Source of the DNA: CAVZCK01 sp963773735
GTDB taxonomy: Bacteria > Pseudomonadota > Alphaproteobacteria > Rhizobiales > Rhodomicrobiaceae
Assembly: GCA_963773735.1 (NCBI GenBank)
Contig: CAVZCK010000016.1
Location: 62,001 to 126,000 of the forward strand
Direction of reading: 5' to 3'
DNA length: 64,000 nt
Shown: positions 9,151 through 18,922 of the stretch, in pieces
Position numbering within the stretch: position 1 is the first letter of the stretch
How the letters are laid out: the number at the start of each line of letters is the position of its first letter
Made by a program: the position numbers and the translations under genes
The notes under the pieces: generated by a model
The model's input: only the letters and a program-made list of their open reading frames with translations
Told to the model about the DNA's origin: nothing
The model's database searches: none

Positions 9151-9831
9151 ATGCTCATCGCTCATTTGGATCCCCTCGCCGCATCGATTTTCAGCCTGAT
9201 GGCGATCGCCAGCCTGCTGCTCGCTTTCGTCATGCTCGGCTCTCGCTGGCTGATTAATTATCTCTATGCGTTTGCGGCCGAGTCGTGGGTGATCGCCGCC
9301 TTGTCGGCTACGGTCGCCTTTTACGGCAATTACCCGGAGCTCTATCTCATCGCGGTTCTTACCGCGTTGTTCCGCGGATTGTTCCTGCCCTATCTGGTCT
9401 GGCGGATCATCCGCCGCCTGAACGTCGCGCGCGAAATCCACGAAATCCTGCAGCCGAGTTCGGCGCTCGTCGCCGGCGCGTTCTGCGTCATCTTCTCATT
9501 GACCGTCGCCTATCGCTTCGGCCAGTCGCTCGGGCTTGCGGGCACGGTCGCGGTGCTCGCATTGACGATCATGCTTTCGATGAAGCTGATCGGATTTCTG
9601 ATGCTCTCGATCCGGCATGAAGCGCTGAGCCAGATCCTCGGCCTGCTGGTGCTCGAAAACGGCATCTTTCTCGGCGCCCAGATCCTGGTTCCCGGAATGC
9701 CGATGCTCATCGAGATCGTCATTCTCTTCGACCTCCTGATCATCGTGGTCTGCTTCGGCCTGCTAGTCCAATATCTCGTCAGCCATGTCGGCAGCACCAG
9801 CAGCCTTGCCCTCAAACGATTGGTTGGCTGA
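9151..9831 (+). CDS. hyfE: hydrogenase-4 component E / NuoK-like membrane subunit
   Basis: A 226-residue membrane protein of the HyfE family, whose C-terminal half corresponds to NuoK of complex I. It begins MLIAHLDPLAASIFSLMAI. The segment IRHEALSQILGLLVLENG contains a membrane glutamate matching the conserved NuoK position. It starts two bases after hyfC ends and stops two bases before hyfF. It is expected to take part in proton or sodium translocation by the membrane arm. Confidence 0.85.
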   Translation: MLIAHLDPLAASIFSLMAIASLLLAFVMLGSRWLINYLYAFAAESWVIAALSATVAFYGNYPELYLIAVLTALFRGLFLPYLVWRIIRRLNVAREIHEILQPSSALVAGAFCVIFSLTVAYRFGQSLGLAGTVAVLALTIMLSMKLIGFLMLSIRHEALSQILGLLVLENGIFLGAQILVPGMPMLIEIVILFDLLIIVVCFGLLVQYLVSHVGSTSSLALKRLVG

Positions 9832-9833
9832 CG

Positions 9834-11297
9834 ATGACCGGCACGCTTCTCCTGATTTTGATGATCACGCCGGCGATCGCCGCGGCAGCCTGCCTGATCA
9901 TTCGCGCCCCGCGCTTCGTCGAGAGCGTGAATTTCCTCGCCAGCATCATCGTCTTCATCGTGGCGATCCCGCTTACGGTCCTGAGCGCGAGCGGGCCCTA
10001 CCGCTTCCTGGGCAACTATGTGATCCTCGACATGCCGGGTGCCTGGGTCATCCTCTGCACCGCCATCGTCTACCTGCTCGCGTCGATCTATTCGGTCGGC
10101 TACATGCGCCTGCTCGGCGAAGACTCCAAGCTGTGGGGCTTTTACGCGCTGTTCAGCGGCTTCGCTTTCACCATCCTCTTGAGCGCGGTCATGAACAATG
10201 CCGGCCTGTATTGGATCGCCATCGAGCTGACCACGCTGGTCAGCACCTTTCTCATCGCCTTCGAGCGCGCGGCGGAGAGCATCGAAGCGGCCTGGAAATA
10301 CATCATCGTCGTTTCCGCCGGGATCAGCCTGGCTCTGCTCGGCACGGTGCTGTTCTATTGGAGCGGAAGCTTCGTTCTCGGGCCGACCTATGACATGAGC
10401 TGGGACGTTTTGCGGGACGCGGCGCCGAAGATGAACGCCGCTCTCGTGACCCTGGCTTTTCTTCTGGTGCTGGTCGGCTACGGCACCAAGGTCGGTCTGG
10501 CGCCGATGCATTCCTGGCTGCCGGACGCTCACAGCGAAAGCCCGGCGCCGATCTCGGCGATGTTGTCGGGGGCGCTTCTCAATGGCGCGATGCTGGGCAT
10601 CGTCCGATTCCTCACGATCGCCGACGCCGCCCAAGTCGGCGTTCTTGCCCGGACGACGCTGGTCGCGCTCGGCGTCGTGTCGCTGCTCGTCGGCGCCCTG
10701 TTCATCGTCCGGCAGAACGGCATCAAACGCCTGATGGCCTATTCCAGTGTCGAGCATATGGGCGTCGTCGCGCTCGGCTTCGGCTTCGGCGGACCGCTGG
10801 GCGTCGCCGGCGCGCTCTATCACATGCTCAACCATTCGCTGAACAAGTCGCTGATGTTCTTCGGGGCCGGCAATGTCATGCGCGGCTTCGGCTCCAAGGA
10901 GATCGGCGATATCCGCGGCGTCTGGGCACGCAATTCCGCACACGGAGCGCTCTGGCTTGCCGGTGCCGCCGCCATCACCGGCGCACCGCCATTCGGATTG
11001 TTTCTCAGCGAGCTGGTGATCCTGCGTGCCGGTCTGGAACATGGCTTCGGCTGGGCCGTCTATGCCATGGTCGTGCTGCTGATCGTCATCTTCATCGGCT
11101 TCCTCAATCATTTCCGCGGTATGTATTTCGGCCTTGCGCCGGACGCCGAAGCGCCGCCGCTGCGCCTCAGCAACTGGTGCGTGGCCCCCATGTGGCTGGC
11201 GCTGGCGCCGCTGCTGCTTTTCGGCCTGTGGTGGCCGACCGGCCTTTGGGATCATTTCATCGCCGTCGCCCACGCTCTGGCGAGTGCCGCGCCATGA
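9834..11297 (+). CDS. hyfF: hydrogenase-4 component F / Mrp-NuoM-type antiporter-like subunit
   Basis: The 487-residue intact protein belongs to the proton-conducting membrane transporter family shared by NuoL/M/N, Mrp and HyfF. The central domain carries the conserved lysine segments TKVGLAPMHSWLPDAHSE and NHSLNKSLMFFGAGN, which line the ion path in complex I homologues. The stop overlaps the next start by four bases (ATGA), so translation is coupled to the large subunit. Confidence 0.92.
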   Translation: MTGTLLLILMITPAIAAAACLIIRAPRFVESVNFLASIIVFIVAIPLTVLSASGPYRFLGNYVILDMPGAWVILCTAIVYLLASIYSVGYMRLLGEDSKLWGFYALFSGFAFTILLSAVMNNAGLYWIAIELTTLVSTFLIAFERAAESIEAAWKYIIVVSAGISLALLGTVLFYWSGSFVLGPTYDMSWDVLRDAAPKMNAALVTLAFLLVLVGYGTKVGLAPMHSWLPDAHSESPAPISAMLSGALLNGAMLGIVRFLTIADAAQVGVLARTTLVALGVVSLLVGALFIVRQNGIKRLMAYSSVEHMGVVALGFGFGGPLGVAGALYHMLNHSLNKSLMFFGAGNVMRGFGSKEIGDIRGVWARNSAHGALWLAGAAAITGAPPFGLFLSELVILRAGLEHGFGWAVYAMVVLLIVIFIGFLNHFRGMYFGLAPDAEAPPLRLSNWCVAPMWLALAPLLLFGLWWPTGLWDHFIAVAHALASAAP

Positions 11298-12817
11298 GTA
11301 TCTCGCCCAAGGTCGCGGAGCGCGCATCTGAATCGCAGATCGTATCGCTGCGCCCATCGGAGCTGAAAGATGCGGCGGCCCGCCTCCTCAAGTCCGGCGG
11401 CCGGATGCAGATGGCCTATGCGTGGTACCCCGAGCCAGGCCGCATCGAGCTGCGCTACGTCGCCAGCATCGCCGGCCGGCGCGCGTTTGCGGTCTGGCGC
11501 TGCGAGCCGGACGGGCCGGTGCCCAGCCTTGCCGGCATTTGCCCGCTACTCAGCTGGTATGAGCGGGAGATCATGGACCTGTTCGGCGTCGAGTTCCTCG
11601 ACCACCCGCAGCGTCATCGCCTCGTGCTGCATGACGGCGCGGTCGCGCCATGCCCGCCATTCGATCCCGCCTACCCTCCGGACGCGCCGCTTCAGATCCG
11701 GTCCGCGAAGCAATCGATCCCGGACATCGGCGGCGCCAATGGCGACGTGCAACTGCTGCCCTTCGGACCGGTGCGCGGCGATGTTCTCGAATCCGGCGAG
11801 TTCCTGTTCTTCTATATCGGCGAGGCGATCCTGCATTATCAACCGCGGCTGTTCTTCAAGCATCGTGGCATGGAGAAGCGCTTCGAGGGGCTGCCCGCCG
11901 AGCGCGGCGTCGTGCTGGCCGAGCGCGTGTCTGGCGTCGGCAGCATCGCCCACGCCCTCGGCCTATTGCCAGGCCGTGGAGGCCGCGGCGAATTGCACCG
12001 TGCCGCCGCGCGCCCGCTTCCTGCGCGTCCTCCTCGCCGAGCTGGAGCGGCTTTACAACCACCTCCACTATCTCGGCCATCTCTGCCATACCACCACGCT
12101 CAAGGTCGGTGAGGCCCAAGGCAAGCTTCTTGAGGAGCGCGCCAAGCAGCTCAATTGCCGCCTCACCGGAAGCCGGCTTCTGCGCAGCATCCTGACGATC
12201 GGCGGCCTGCGGCGCGACCTGTCTCCCGGAGAGTGGCTCGGCTCCGAACTCGAAGCGTTGCGCGCAGACATTCGCGGCCTATGCCCGCCACCTCGAAAAT
12301 ACCAACAGCCATCTCGACCGCCTGATCACGACGGGAAAGCTCGATCGCCGCGTCGCCTTCGATCAGGGCGCGACGGGGCCGGTGCAAAGAGGCTCCGGTA
12401 CTCGACAGCGATCTGCGCCGCGATCATGCCTACGCCGCCTATGGCGAGCTGCCCTTGACCGTCCCGGTGCGCAAGGAGGGAGACGCACACGCGCGGGTGC
12501 AGGTGCGGATGGCCGAGATCGAAGCCAGCATCGCGCTGATGCAGCGCGTGCTGCTGGAGCTGCCCGGCGGTCCCGTCCGGTCAGATTACGAGATCGAACC
12601 AGGAGCGGAGGAACTCGGCTGGAGCGAGTCGCCGCGCGGCACGCTGTTCTACGCCGTGCATTTCGGCGAGGACGGCAAGCTCAAGCGGGTCAAGATCAAG
12701 TCGCCGTCATTTTCGAACTGGCGGGTTTTTCCGTTCACGGTGCACGACACCAACATGATGGACTACGCCATCAACGAAGCCAGCTTCGGGCTGACGATCG
12801 CGGGCTGCGACCGATAG
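11294..12817 (+). CDS. hyfG: hydrogenase-4 large-subunit homologue lacking NiFe ligands (three frameshifts)
   Basis: Three +1 shifts (near 11960, 12285 and 12383) interrupt a 506-residue protein with an N-terminal NuoC-like domain (about 1-150) and a NuoD/hydrogenase large-subunit domain. The first ligand motif, normally RxCGxC, reads RVSGVGSIAH (11924-11953) and the last, normally DPCxxCT, reads GLTIAGCDR at the extreme C-terminus. All four NiFe cysteines are therefore replaced (by S, G, T and G), in stretches that are not at the breaks. It should not be a hydrogenase; it matches the energy-converting hydrogenase-related (Ehr) group. The gene overlaps hyfF by four bases. Confidence 0.88.
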
Positions 12818-12828
12818 GAGCGGGCGAT

Positions 12829-13626
12829 ATGCCGCAATGGACATTATTGGGCTTATTGCAAGGCAAGCAGACCGCGCCATGGCCGCTGTCCGAGGGCAAT
12901 GACGGACAGGCCGGATTTCTTGGCATGCCTCGTTATCAGCCGGAGGCGTGTGTGGAGGATTGCCGGGCTTGCGCGGATGCCTGTCCGACGCGCGCCATCA
13001 CGATGAAAGGCGACAGCACGGACCGCTTGGACATCGATTATGGCCGCTGCATCGTCTGCCAGCTCTGCACCGAGGCGTGCCCGACCGACGCCATGATTAC
13101 CTCCGCCGATTGGGCCTTCGGCGTCCGCAAGCGCGAGGATCTCAAATGGACCGATCATCCGCCTGCGTCTTTGGATACCGGCCCCGGCGCTCGCCACAGC
13201 TTCCGGCGCAGCCTGCATATCCGCCATGTCGATGCCGGCTCCTGCAATGGCTGCGAGTCCGAGCTGCAGGCGCTGAACAATCCTTTTTACAATCTGCACC
13301 GGCTCGGCATCTTCTTCACCGCATCGCCGCGTTTCGCCGATCTCCTCTTGGTGACCGGGCCGGTGACCTACGCCATGCACGGACCGTTGCAAGCCACGTA
13401 CGAAGGCATGGCCGAACCGCGCTGGGTGATGGCGGTCGGGACCTGCGCGGTGTCCGGCGGCATTGCCGAGGGCGGCTATGCTTCGGGACACGGGCTCGAA
13501 GGCGTTCTGCCGGTCGATGTCTATCTGCCGGGCTGTCCGCCCAATCCCGCAGCCATCATCCAGGCATTGCTGATGTTTCTCGATCGCTTGCCGCAGCAGG
13601 TCAAAGGAGGCCGGCTTGTCGAATGA
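12829..13626 (+). CDS. fused ferredoxin-small subunit (HyfH-HyfI type) of the Hyf-like complex
   Basis: This intact 265-residue protein joins two usually separate subunits. Residues 38-90 are a two-cluster ferredoxin with cysteines 41, 45, 48, 52 and 74, 77, 80, 84. Residues 130-260 are a NuoB/HyfI small subunit whose four cluster ligands are all present: C139 and C142 (SCNGCESE), C206 (GTCA) and C236 (PGCPP). The electron wire therefore looks complete even though the large subunit lacks the NiFe site. A GGAG precedes the ATG at 12829. The stop overlaps the next gene by 11 bases. Confidence 0.9.
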   Translation: MPQWTLLGLLQGKQTAPWPLSEGNDGQAGFLGMPRYQPEACVEDCRACADACPTRAITMKGDSTDRLDIDYGRCIVCQLCTEACPTDAMITSADWAFGVRKREDLKWTDHPPASLDTGPGARHSFRRSLHIRHVDAGSCNGCESELQALNNPFYNLHRLGIFFTASPRFADLLLVTGPVTYAMHGPLQATYEGMAEPRWVMAVGTCAVSGGIAEGGYASGHGLEGVLPVDVYLPGCPPNPAAIIQALLMFLDRLPQQVKGGRLVE

Positions 13627-15608
13627 ACTCCTTGCTGTGGCTTTCCTCGCCTGGACGGCCGCGGCCGTGATCGCGCTCACTCGGCGCGGCCTCATGCTGG
13701 CGCGCATTCTGCTGGCCGGCGGGTCGATCGCCGGGATTTTGGCCGCGATCACGGCTCTGCCAAATGGAACGGCAGCGGTCACCTTGCCGACCCGTCTCGC
13801 CGGCGAGATGGTCGGCTTTGAGATCTCGCCCGATGGCCTTTGGCTGTTCGGATTCGGACTGGCGCCCGCGATGCTTGCATGCGCGCTCTCCACTCCCGCA
13901 CGGCGAGGCGAAGCGGGCTGGCTGTTCGGCGCGGCCATGAGCCTGATCGGCGCGCTCGGCGTGTTCGGTGTGCGGAATGGCGCCGGATTTCTCATTGCCT
14001 GGGAAATCATGAGCTTCGGCGGTGCGGTCATGATCCTCAGCGAAAGGCTGTCGCCGGATGCCGGCCGGCCTGTTCTGTTCATGCTGGGGCTGTTGGAAGT
14101 GGGAGCCGTGGCCCTGCTTGTGGCGGTCCTGCTGCTCGCCGTCGCAAGTCATTCCCTCGCTTTCGACGCCTTTGACCAGGCGGCCGCAACGCTTTCGCCG
14201 CCGATGCTCGCCGCCATCGGCGTTCTGCTGGTCATTGGCTTCGGCGCCAAGCTCGGACTGGTGCCGTTCTATGAATGGTTCCCTGCAACTTACAGCGCCG
14301 GCAGCGGCGCGTCCGGCGCGCTGCTCTCGGGCGTCGTCTTGAATGCCGCGTTCTATGGCCTGAGCCGTGGCCTGCTGCATTGGCTGCCTGCACAGCCGCA
14401 GGCGATGAGCGTTGCCGCCGGCCTCGGCATCTTCGTCGTCATTGTCGGTGTGCTCAGCGCCATTCTGACGGCGCTTTATGCGTTCCAGCAGGAGGACTGG
14501 CGGTCGCTTCTCAGCTTTTCGACCGCCGAAAATGCCTCGATTGCCGTGACCATGCTCGGCGCGGCGCTGATCTTCCGCGGCCATGGCGAAGCCGCGCTCG
14601 CAAGCCTTGCCTGGGTGGTCGCCTTGCTGCACCTCGCCGCGCACTCGCTGGCAAAGGGCGGCCTGTTTCTCACCGCCGACGGCGTTTATCGCGCCACCGG
14701 ACGCTACGCCATCCTCCACACCGACCTGTTGCGGCATAGCTCCTGGATCTTCGGCCTCGGCGCGCTCTTTGCCGCCATGAGTCTCGCCGCCATGCCGCCG
14801 CAGGCCGGCTTCGTCAGCGAGTGGTATGTGTTCCAGACCGTCTTCCAGGGCTTTCATCTCGGCTCGCTGGTCAGCCGGCTGGTGATGGCCCTGGCAGGAG
14901 CCGGGCTGGCGCTGACCATCGCCGTGGCCTTCGCGACGTTCGTGAAAGTCTTCGGCATCGGCTTGCTCGGGCGCACGTCACGAAGCTACAAGGCCGTTCC
15001 ACCGGGTTCGACGGTTGCCGTCGGGCTGCTCGGATTGTGCGTTCTCGCCCTGGCGGTCGGCATGCCGGTCTGGCTCGATGCGCTGAATATCGCCGTAAAC
15101 GCACAGTTCGGCACCCAGGCAGCGCGCGACATGCATGACGGCCTGCTGCTCGTGCCGCTGACCGCCAAATTCGCATTCATATCGCCGTCGATGCTGGTCA
15201 TCGTCATGCCGCTCCTGGCGATGCTTCCTCTGATGCTGGTGCTCGCCAACCGCCGTTTTGCCGTGCGCCGCGTGCCCGTCTGGTACGGAGGACTGGATCA
15301 GGATCCGGAGCGCGCCTCGACCACCGCGCTCACTTTCTCCAACGCCTTGCGGACCTTCTACAGCTTCATCTATCGGCCGACCGAGGAGACGCGAAGGGAA
15401 ACCCACGAAAACCGCTATTTCGTCGAGCGGCTGGTGTTTTCGCATGAAGTGGCGCCGATCTTCGGCCGCTATCTTTTCGCGCCGGTGACGCGCGCCGTGT
15501 ATCGCCCTGGCAACATGGCTCAAAGTCCTGCAGTCCGGGAATCTGAATTTCTACCTCGCACTGATCGGCGGCCTCCTGGTCATCATTCTCGCATTGACGC
15601 TGTTTTGA
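13616..15608 (+). CDS. hyfB: hydrogenase-4 component B / NuoL-type antiporter-like subunit (C-terminal frameshift)
   Basis: The 663-residue protein is a HyfB/HycC-type proton-translocating subunit with the NuoL/M core (HSLAKGGLFLTADGVY has the conserved membrane lysine). One +1 shift near 15518 separates the body from the typical C-terminus LQSGNLNFYLALIGG. I accept a TTG start at 13616 because AAAGGAGG lies just upstream at 13603-13610. In most hyf operons this gene comes first; here it is last. It probably forms the distal ion-pumping part of the membrane arm. Confidence 0.88.
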
Positions 15609-15705
15609 ACCGAACCACCGGTCACACGCTTATTCGGATGATATGAGATCCTTGGTTCGGGGTAATCTTCGAGCATGATCCATCGGCATTGAATAGGGGC
15701 ATGCC

Positions 15706-16329
15706 ATGACGAAAATACTCCTCGTCCGCCACGGTCATGTCGAGGGCATCGAGCCTCGGCGGTTTCGCGGCCGGGCGGATCTGCCGCTGACCGGCCGGGG
15801 TTTGGCCGAAGCGCAGGCCGTTGCGCAGCGGATCGCGTCAAGCGGGCATCCGAGCAAGGTCTATACGAGCCCGATGACGCGCTGCGTCGTCACCGGAGAC
15901 GCGATCGCCAAAGCCTGCAACATCGAAGCGCAGATCCTCGACCATCTCAACGACATCGATTACGGCGCCTGGCAATGGCACAGCTATGAGGAGATGGAGG
16001 CGGCCCATCCGCAGCTCTATGCGACCTGGTTCACGGCGCCGGGCCTGATGCGATTTCCCGGTGGCAACTCGCTTCAGGATCTCGTCGCCCGCACGGCGGA
16101 GGCGCTGCGCTTCGTTCTCAGCCACCACGTCGACGACACCGTGGTTCTGGTCGGCCATGACAGCGGAAACCGCGCCCTGCTGCTGCAACTGCTCGATCAG
16201 CCGCTCTCCGCCTATTGGCGGCTTGCACAGGAGCCCTGCTGCATCAATGAGATCGATGTGATTGACGGACGGATCCTCGTGCGGCGCATCAATGCCTCGG
16301 ATCATCTCGACGGAGTGGCCGTCGGCTGA
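15706..16329 (+). CDS. histidine phosphatase family protein
   Basis: A 207-residue phosphoglycerate-mutase-like phosphatase. The catalytic histidine is in LLVRHGHVEG (H9), the second arginine in TSPMTRCVVTG, and the second histidine in VLVGHDSGNRAL. The family dephosphorylates sugar phosphates, nucleotide derivatives or cobalamin precursors; the length and residues do not fix the substrate. It follows the Hyf-like operon by about 100 bases but need not be part of it. Confidence 0.88.
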   Translation: MTKILLVRHGHVEGIEPRRFRGRADLPLTGRGLAEAQAVAQRIASSGHPSKVYTSPMTRCVVTGDAIAKACNIEAQILDHLNDIDYGAWQWHSYEEMEAAHPQLYATWFTAPGLMRFPGGNSLQDLVARTAEALRFVLSHHVDDTVVLVGHDSGNRALLLQLLDQPLSAYWRLAQEPCCINEIDVIDGRILVRRINASDHLDGVAVG

Positions 16330-16421
16330 TTGGTCATTGCTGCGCATTTCCGAGCTGTTGGCGAATGCATGCGTCTCGCGGCTGATAAGCGCCATGAGGT
16401 GCGCCCAATGAATGGAAGACC

Positions 16422-18800
16422 ATGCCCATGGCAACCCGGCTGTCTACGGTGAGCGCCTTACCTGCCAAGTCGGCAGGCGCCGCCAATGTCGGCCTGCAGA
16501 ACGGCGTGACGAGCGATGAAGCCCGGCGCCGGCTAGAGAAATTCGGCCCAAATGCGATGCCGGATACGAGCTTGCACACATTGCGCATGGCGTTCGAAAA
16601 ATTCTGGACGCCCGTTCCGTGGATGCTCGAGGCTGCGATTGTGCTCGAACTGGTGCTCGGCAGGTATATCGAGGCCGCGATCATCGCCGCTCTTCTGGTG
16701 TTCAATGCTGCACTCGGGCTGTTCCAGGAGAGCCGGGCCCAGGCGACCCTTGCTGCGCTGAAGTCGCGGCTCGCGCTGAACGCATCGGTCCGGCGCGACG
16801 GCGCGTGGAAAACCGTACCCGCTGTCGAACTGGTGCCGGGCGACGTGGTGAAGCTTTCACTCGGCGCCGTCGTCGCCGCGGATGTGCGCCTTACCGGGGG
16901 AGAAGTCCTGCTCGACCAATCCATGCTCACCGGGGAATCGATACCCGTCGAAGCCGGCGCGGGCGTGGAGACCTATGCGGGGGCGTTGGTGCGGCGCGGC
17001 GAGGCGGTGGCCGAGGTCACAGCGACCGGAGCGCGCACCAAGTTCGGCCGTACTGCCGAGCTCGTCCGTACAGCCCATGTCGTAAGTTCCCAGCAGAAGG
17101 CGGTATTGCGCGTGGTGCGCAATCTTGCCGCGTTTAACGGCGTCGTCATCGTGATGCTGGTGGCTTACGCCGACTTTCTCAAGATGCCGCTCGCCGAGAT
17201 CATTCCCCTCGTCCTGACGGCGGTCCTCGCGTCGATTCCGGTCGCGCTGCCGGCCACCTTCACCCTTGCCTCGGCGCTCGGCGCGCGGGCGTTAGCAAAG
17301 CTCGGCGTCCTGCCAACCCGCCTCTCCGCGGTGGATGAAGCGGCGACGATGACCGTCTTGTGCGCCGACAAGACGGGCACGCTGACCCAAAACGCACTGA
17401 CGGTAACGGCCGTTCATCCCATGCCCGATTTCGACGAGGCGCAGGTTCTGGAGCTGGCCGCGCTGGCCAGCTCGGATGGCGGGCAGGACCCGGTGGACGG
17501 AGCCGTTCGATCTGCCGCCTTGGGCAAGACGGTCTCCGGCGCGCCGAAGCTGATCAAGTTCGTGCCGTTCGATCCGGCGACGAAGATGTCCGAGGCGACG
17601 GTCCAGGACCCGGACGGTAGGACGCGACGTGTCGTGAAAGGAGCGTTTACGGCGGTCATCGGCCTCGCCCAGCCTTCGCCGCCCGCGACAGCCGCGTCAA
17701 AGGAACTCGAGGAAAAGGGTTTCAGGGTGCTCGCGGTCGCCGCCGGACCTGCGAATGCGATGAAGCTGGCAGGGCTGATCGCCCTCAGCGACCCGCCGCG
17801 CGCGGACTCGGCGGCGCTCATCACCGAATTGCGCGCCCTGGGCGTGCGCACCGTGATGGTAACGGGTGACGCGCCGGCGACGGCAGCCATTGTGGCTCAT
17901 GCGGTGGGGCTCGATGGTATCGTCTGCCCGCCGGGGCCGATACCCGACCCTGTGCGCCCCGAGCAGTTCGCGGTCTTTGCGGGCGTCTTGCCGGAGGACA
18001 AATACAAGCTCGTCAAGGCGTTCCAGAAGGGCGGCTATACCGTCGGCATGTGCGGCGACGGCGCCAACGACGCGCCGGCGCTGCGTCAGGCGCAGATCGG
18101 GATCGCGGTCTCGACCGCGACCGATGTCGCAAAATCGGCCGCCGGCATGGTGCTGACCCAGCCTGGACTCGCCGGCATCGTTGCAGCGGTGAAGGAAGGC
18201 CGAGTGACGTTCCAGCGCATTCTGACCTACACGCTGAACTCCATCATCAAGAAGATCGTGACGGTGCTCTTCCTGATCGTCGGCCTGATTATGACGGGGC
18301 ATGCAATTCTGACCCCGCTACTGATGGTCATTGTGATGGTCGCCGGTGATTTCCTCGCGATGTCATTGACGACGGACAACGTGCGACCTTCCCCGATGCC
18401 GAATGCCTGGCGCATCGGCAGCTTGACAATGGCGGGCGTGGTCATGGGTATCTGCCAGCTGGCCTTTTGCATCGGTGTCTTGGCGGTCGGCAAGTTTGGA
18501 TTGAGTCTTGGAACACAGGCACTGAGGACGCTGGCTTTTTCGGCCTTGGTGTTCGGGAGCCAGGCCGCAATCTATGCCATTCGCCAACGCCGGCGCTTGT
18601 GGAGCTGTCGTCCAAGCCTCTGGCTCGCCGTGTCGTCTCTTGCCGATATCGCAATCGCCTCGATATTGGCCATTGGCGGAATCGCCATGACGCCGCTGCC
18701 GGCCTTGGTGATCGCCGGCACCCTTGCTGCGGCGGCTGCCTTCGCGTTCGTCTTGGACATGGTGAAGGTTCCTGTATTCGCTCGTCTCGGAATCGCCTAG
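16422..18800 (+). CDS. plasma-membrane-type proton-efflux P-type ATPase (P3A)
   Basis: The 792-residue intact protein has all P-type ATPase landmarks: the TGES-type actuator motif (MLTGESIPVEAG), the phosphorylated aspartate at about residue 316 in CADKTGTLTQNA, TGDAPAT, and the hinge MCGDGANDAPALRQAQIG. The membrane segment SIPVALPATFTLA and the lack of heavy-metal-binding domains point to the P3A proton pump group of plants, fungi, archaea and some bacteria. It would export protons at the expense of ATP, useful for pH homeostasis or acid stress. No operon partner is evident. Confidence 0.9.
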   Translation: MPMATRLSTVSALPAKSAGAANVGLQNGVTSDEARRRLEKFGPNAMPDTSLHTLRMAFEKFWTPVPWMLEAAIVLELVLGRYIEAAIIAALLVFNAALGLFQESRAQATLAALKSRLALNASVRRDGAWKTVPAVELVPGDVVKLSLGAVVAADVRLTGGEVLLDQSMLTGESIPVEAGAGVETYAGALVRRGEAVAEVTATGARTKFGRTAELVRTAHVVSSQQKAVLRVVRNLAAFNGVVIVMLVAYADFLKMPLAEIIPLVLTAVLASIPVALPATFTLASALGARALAKLGVLPTRLSAVDEAATMTVLCADKTGTLTQNALTVTAVHPMPDFDEAQVLELAALASSDGGQDPVDGAVRSAALGKTVSGAPKLIKFVPFDPATKMSEATVQDPDGRTRRVVKGAFTAVIGLAQPSPPATAASKELEEKGFRVLAVAAGPANAMKLAGLIALSDPPRADSAALITELRALGVRTVMVTGDAPATAAIVAHAVGLDGIVCPPGPIPDPVRPEQFAVFAGVLPEDKYKLVKAFQKGGYTVGMCGDGANDAPALRQAQIGIAVSTATDVAKSAAGMVLTQPGLAGIVAAVKEGRVTFQRILTYTLNSIIKKIVTVLFLIVGLIMTGHAILTPLLMVIVMVAGDFLAMSLTTDNVRPSPMPNAWRIGSLTMAGVVMGICQLAFCIGVLAVGKFGLSLGTQALRTLAFSALVFGSQAAIYAIRQRRRLWSCRPSLWLAVSSLADIAIASILAIGGIAMTPLPALVIAGTLAAAAAFAFVLDMVKVPVFARLGIA

Positions 18801-18922
18801 AGCCTGATCGCCAGCGGGACACGGGCCAGCTCCAGCATCATATGGGTAAGCAGTGATCCGGGAAGGTTCTGGTCCCAAAGTGATGGAACGCGATGCATGC
18901 CACCATCGCCGAAAGGATGAAA

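Noticed and set aside
9510..11357. A 615-codon open frame on the minus strand
   Set aside because: It is antisense to the well-conserved hyfF and hyfE genes, has a biased charged composition and matches no family.
12853..14857. Two long minus-strand frames over the ferredoxin/small-subunit and hyfB genes
   Set aside because: Both are antisense shadows of clearly recognised proteins in GC-rich DNA.
8203..15608. Calling the complex a hydrogen-evolving formate hydrogenlyase
   Set aside because: The large subunit lacks all NiFe ligands and no formate dehydrogenase or maturation genes are present.
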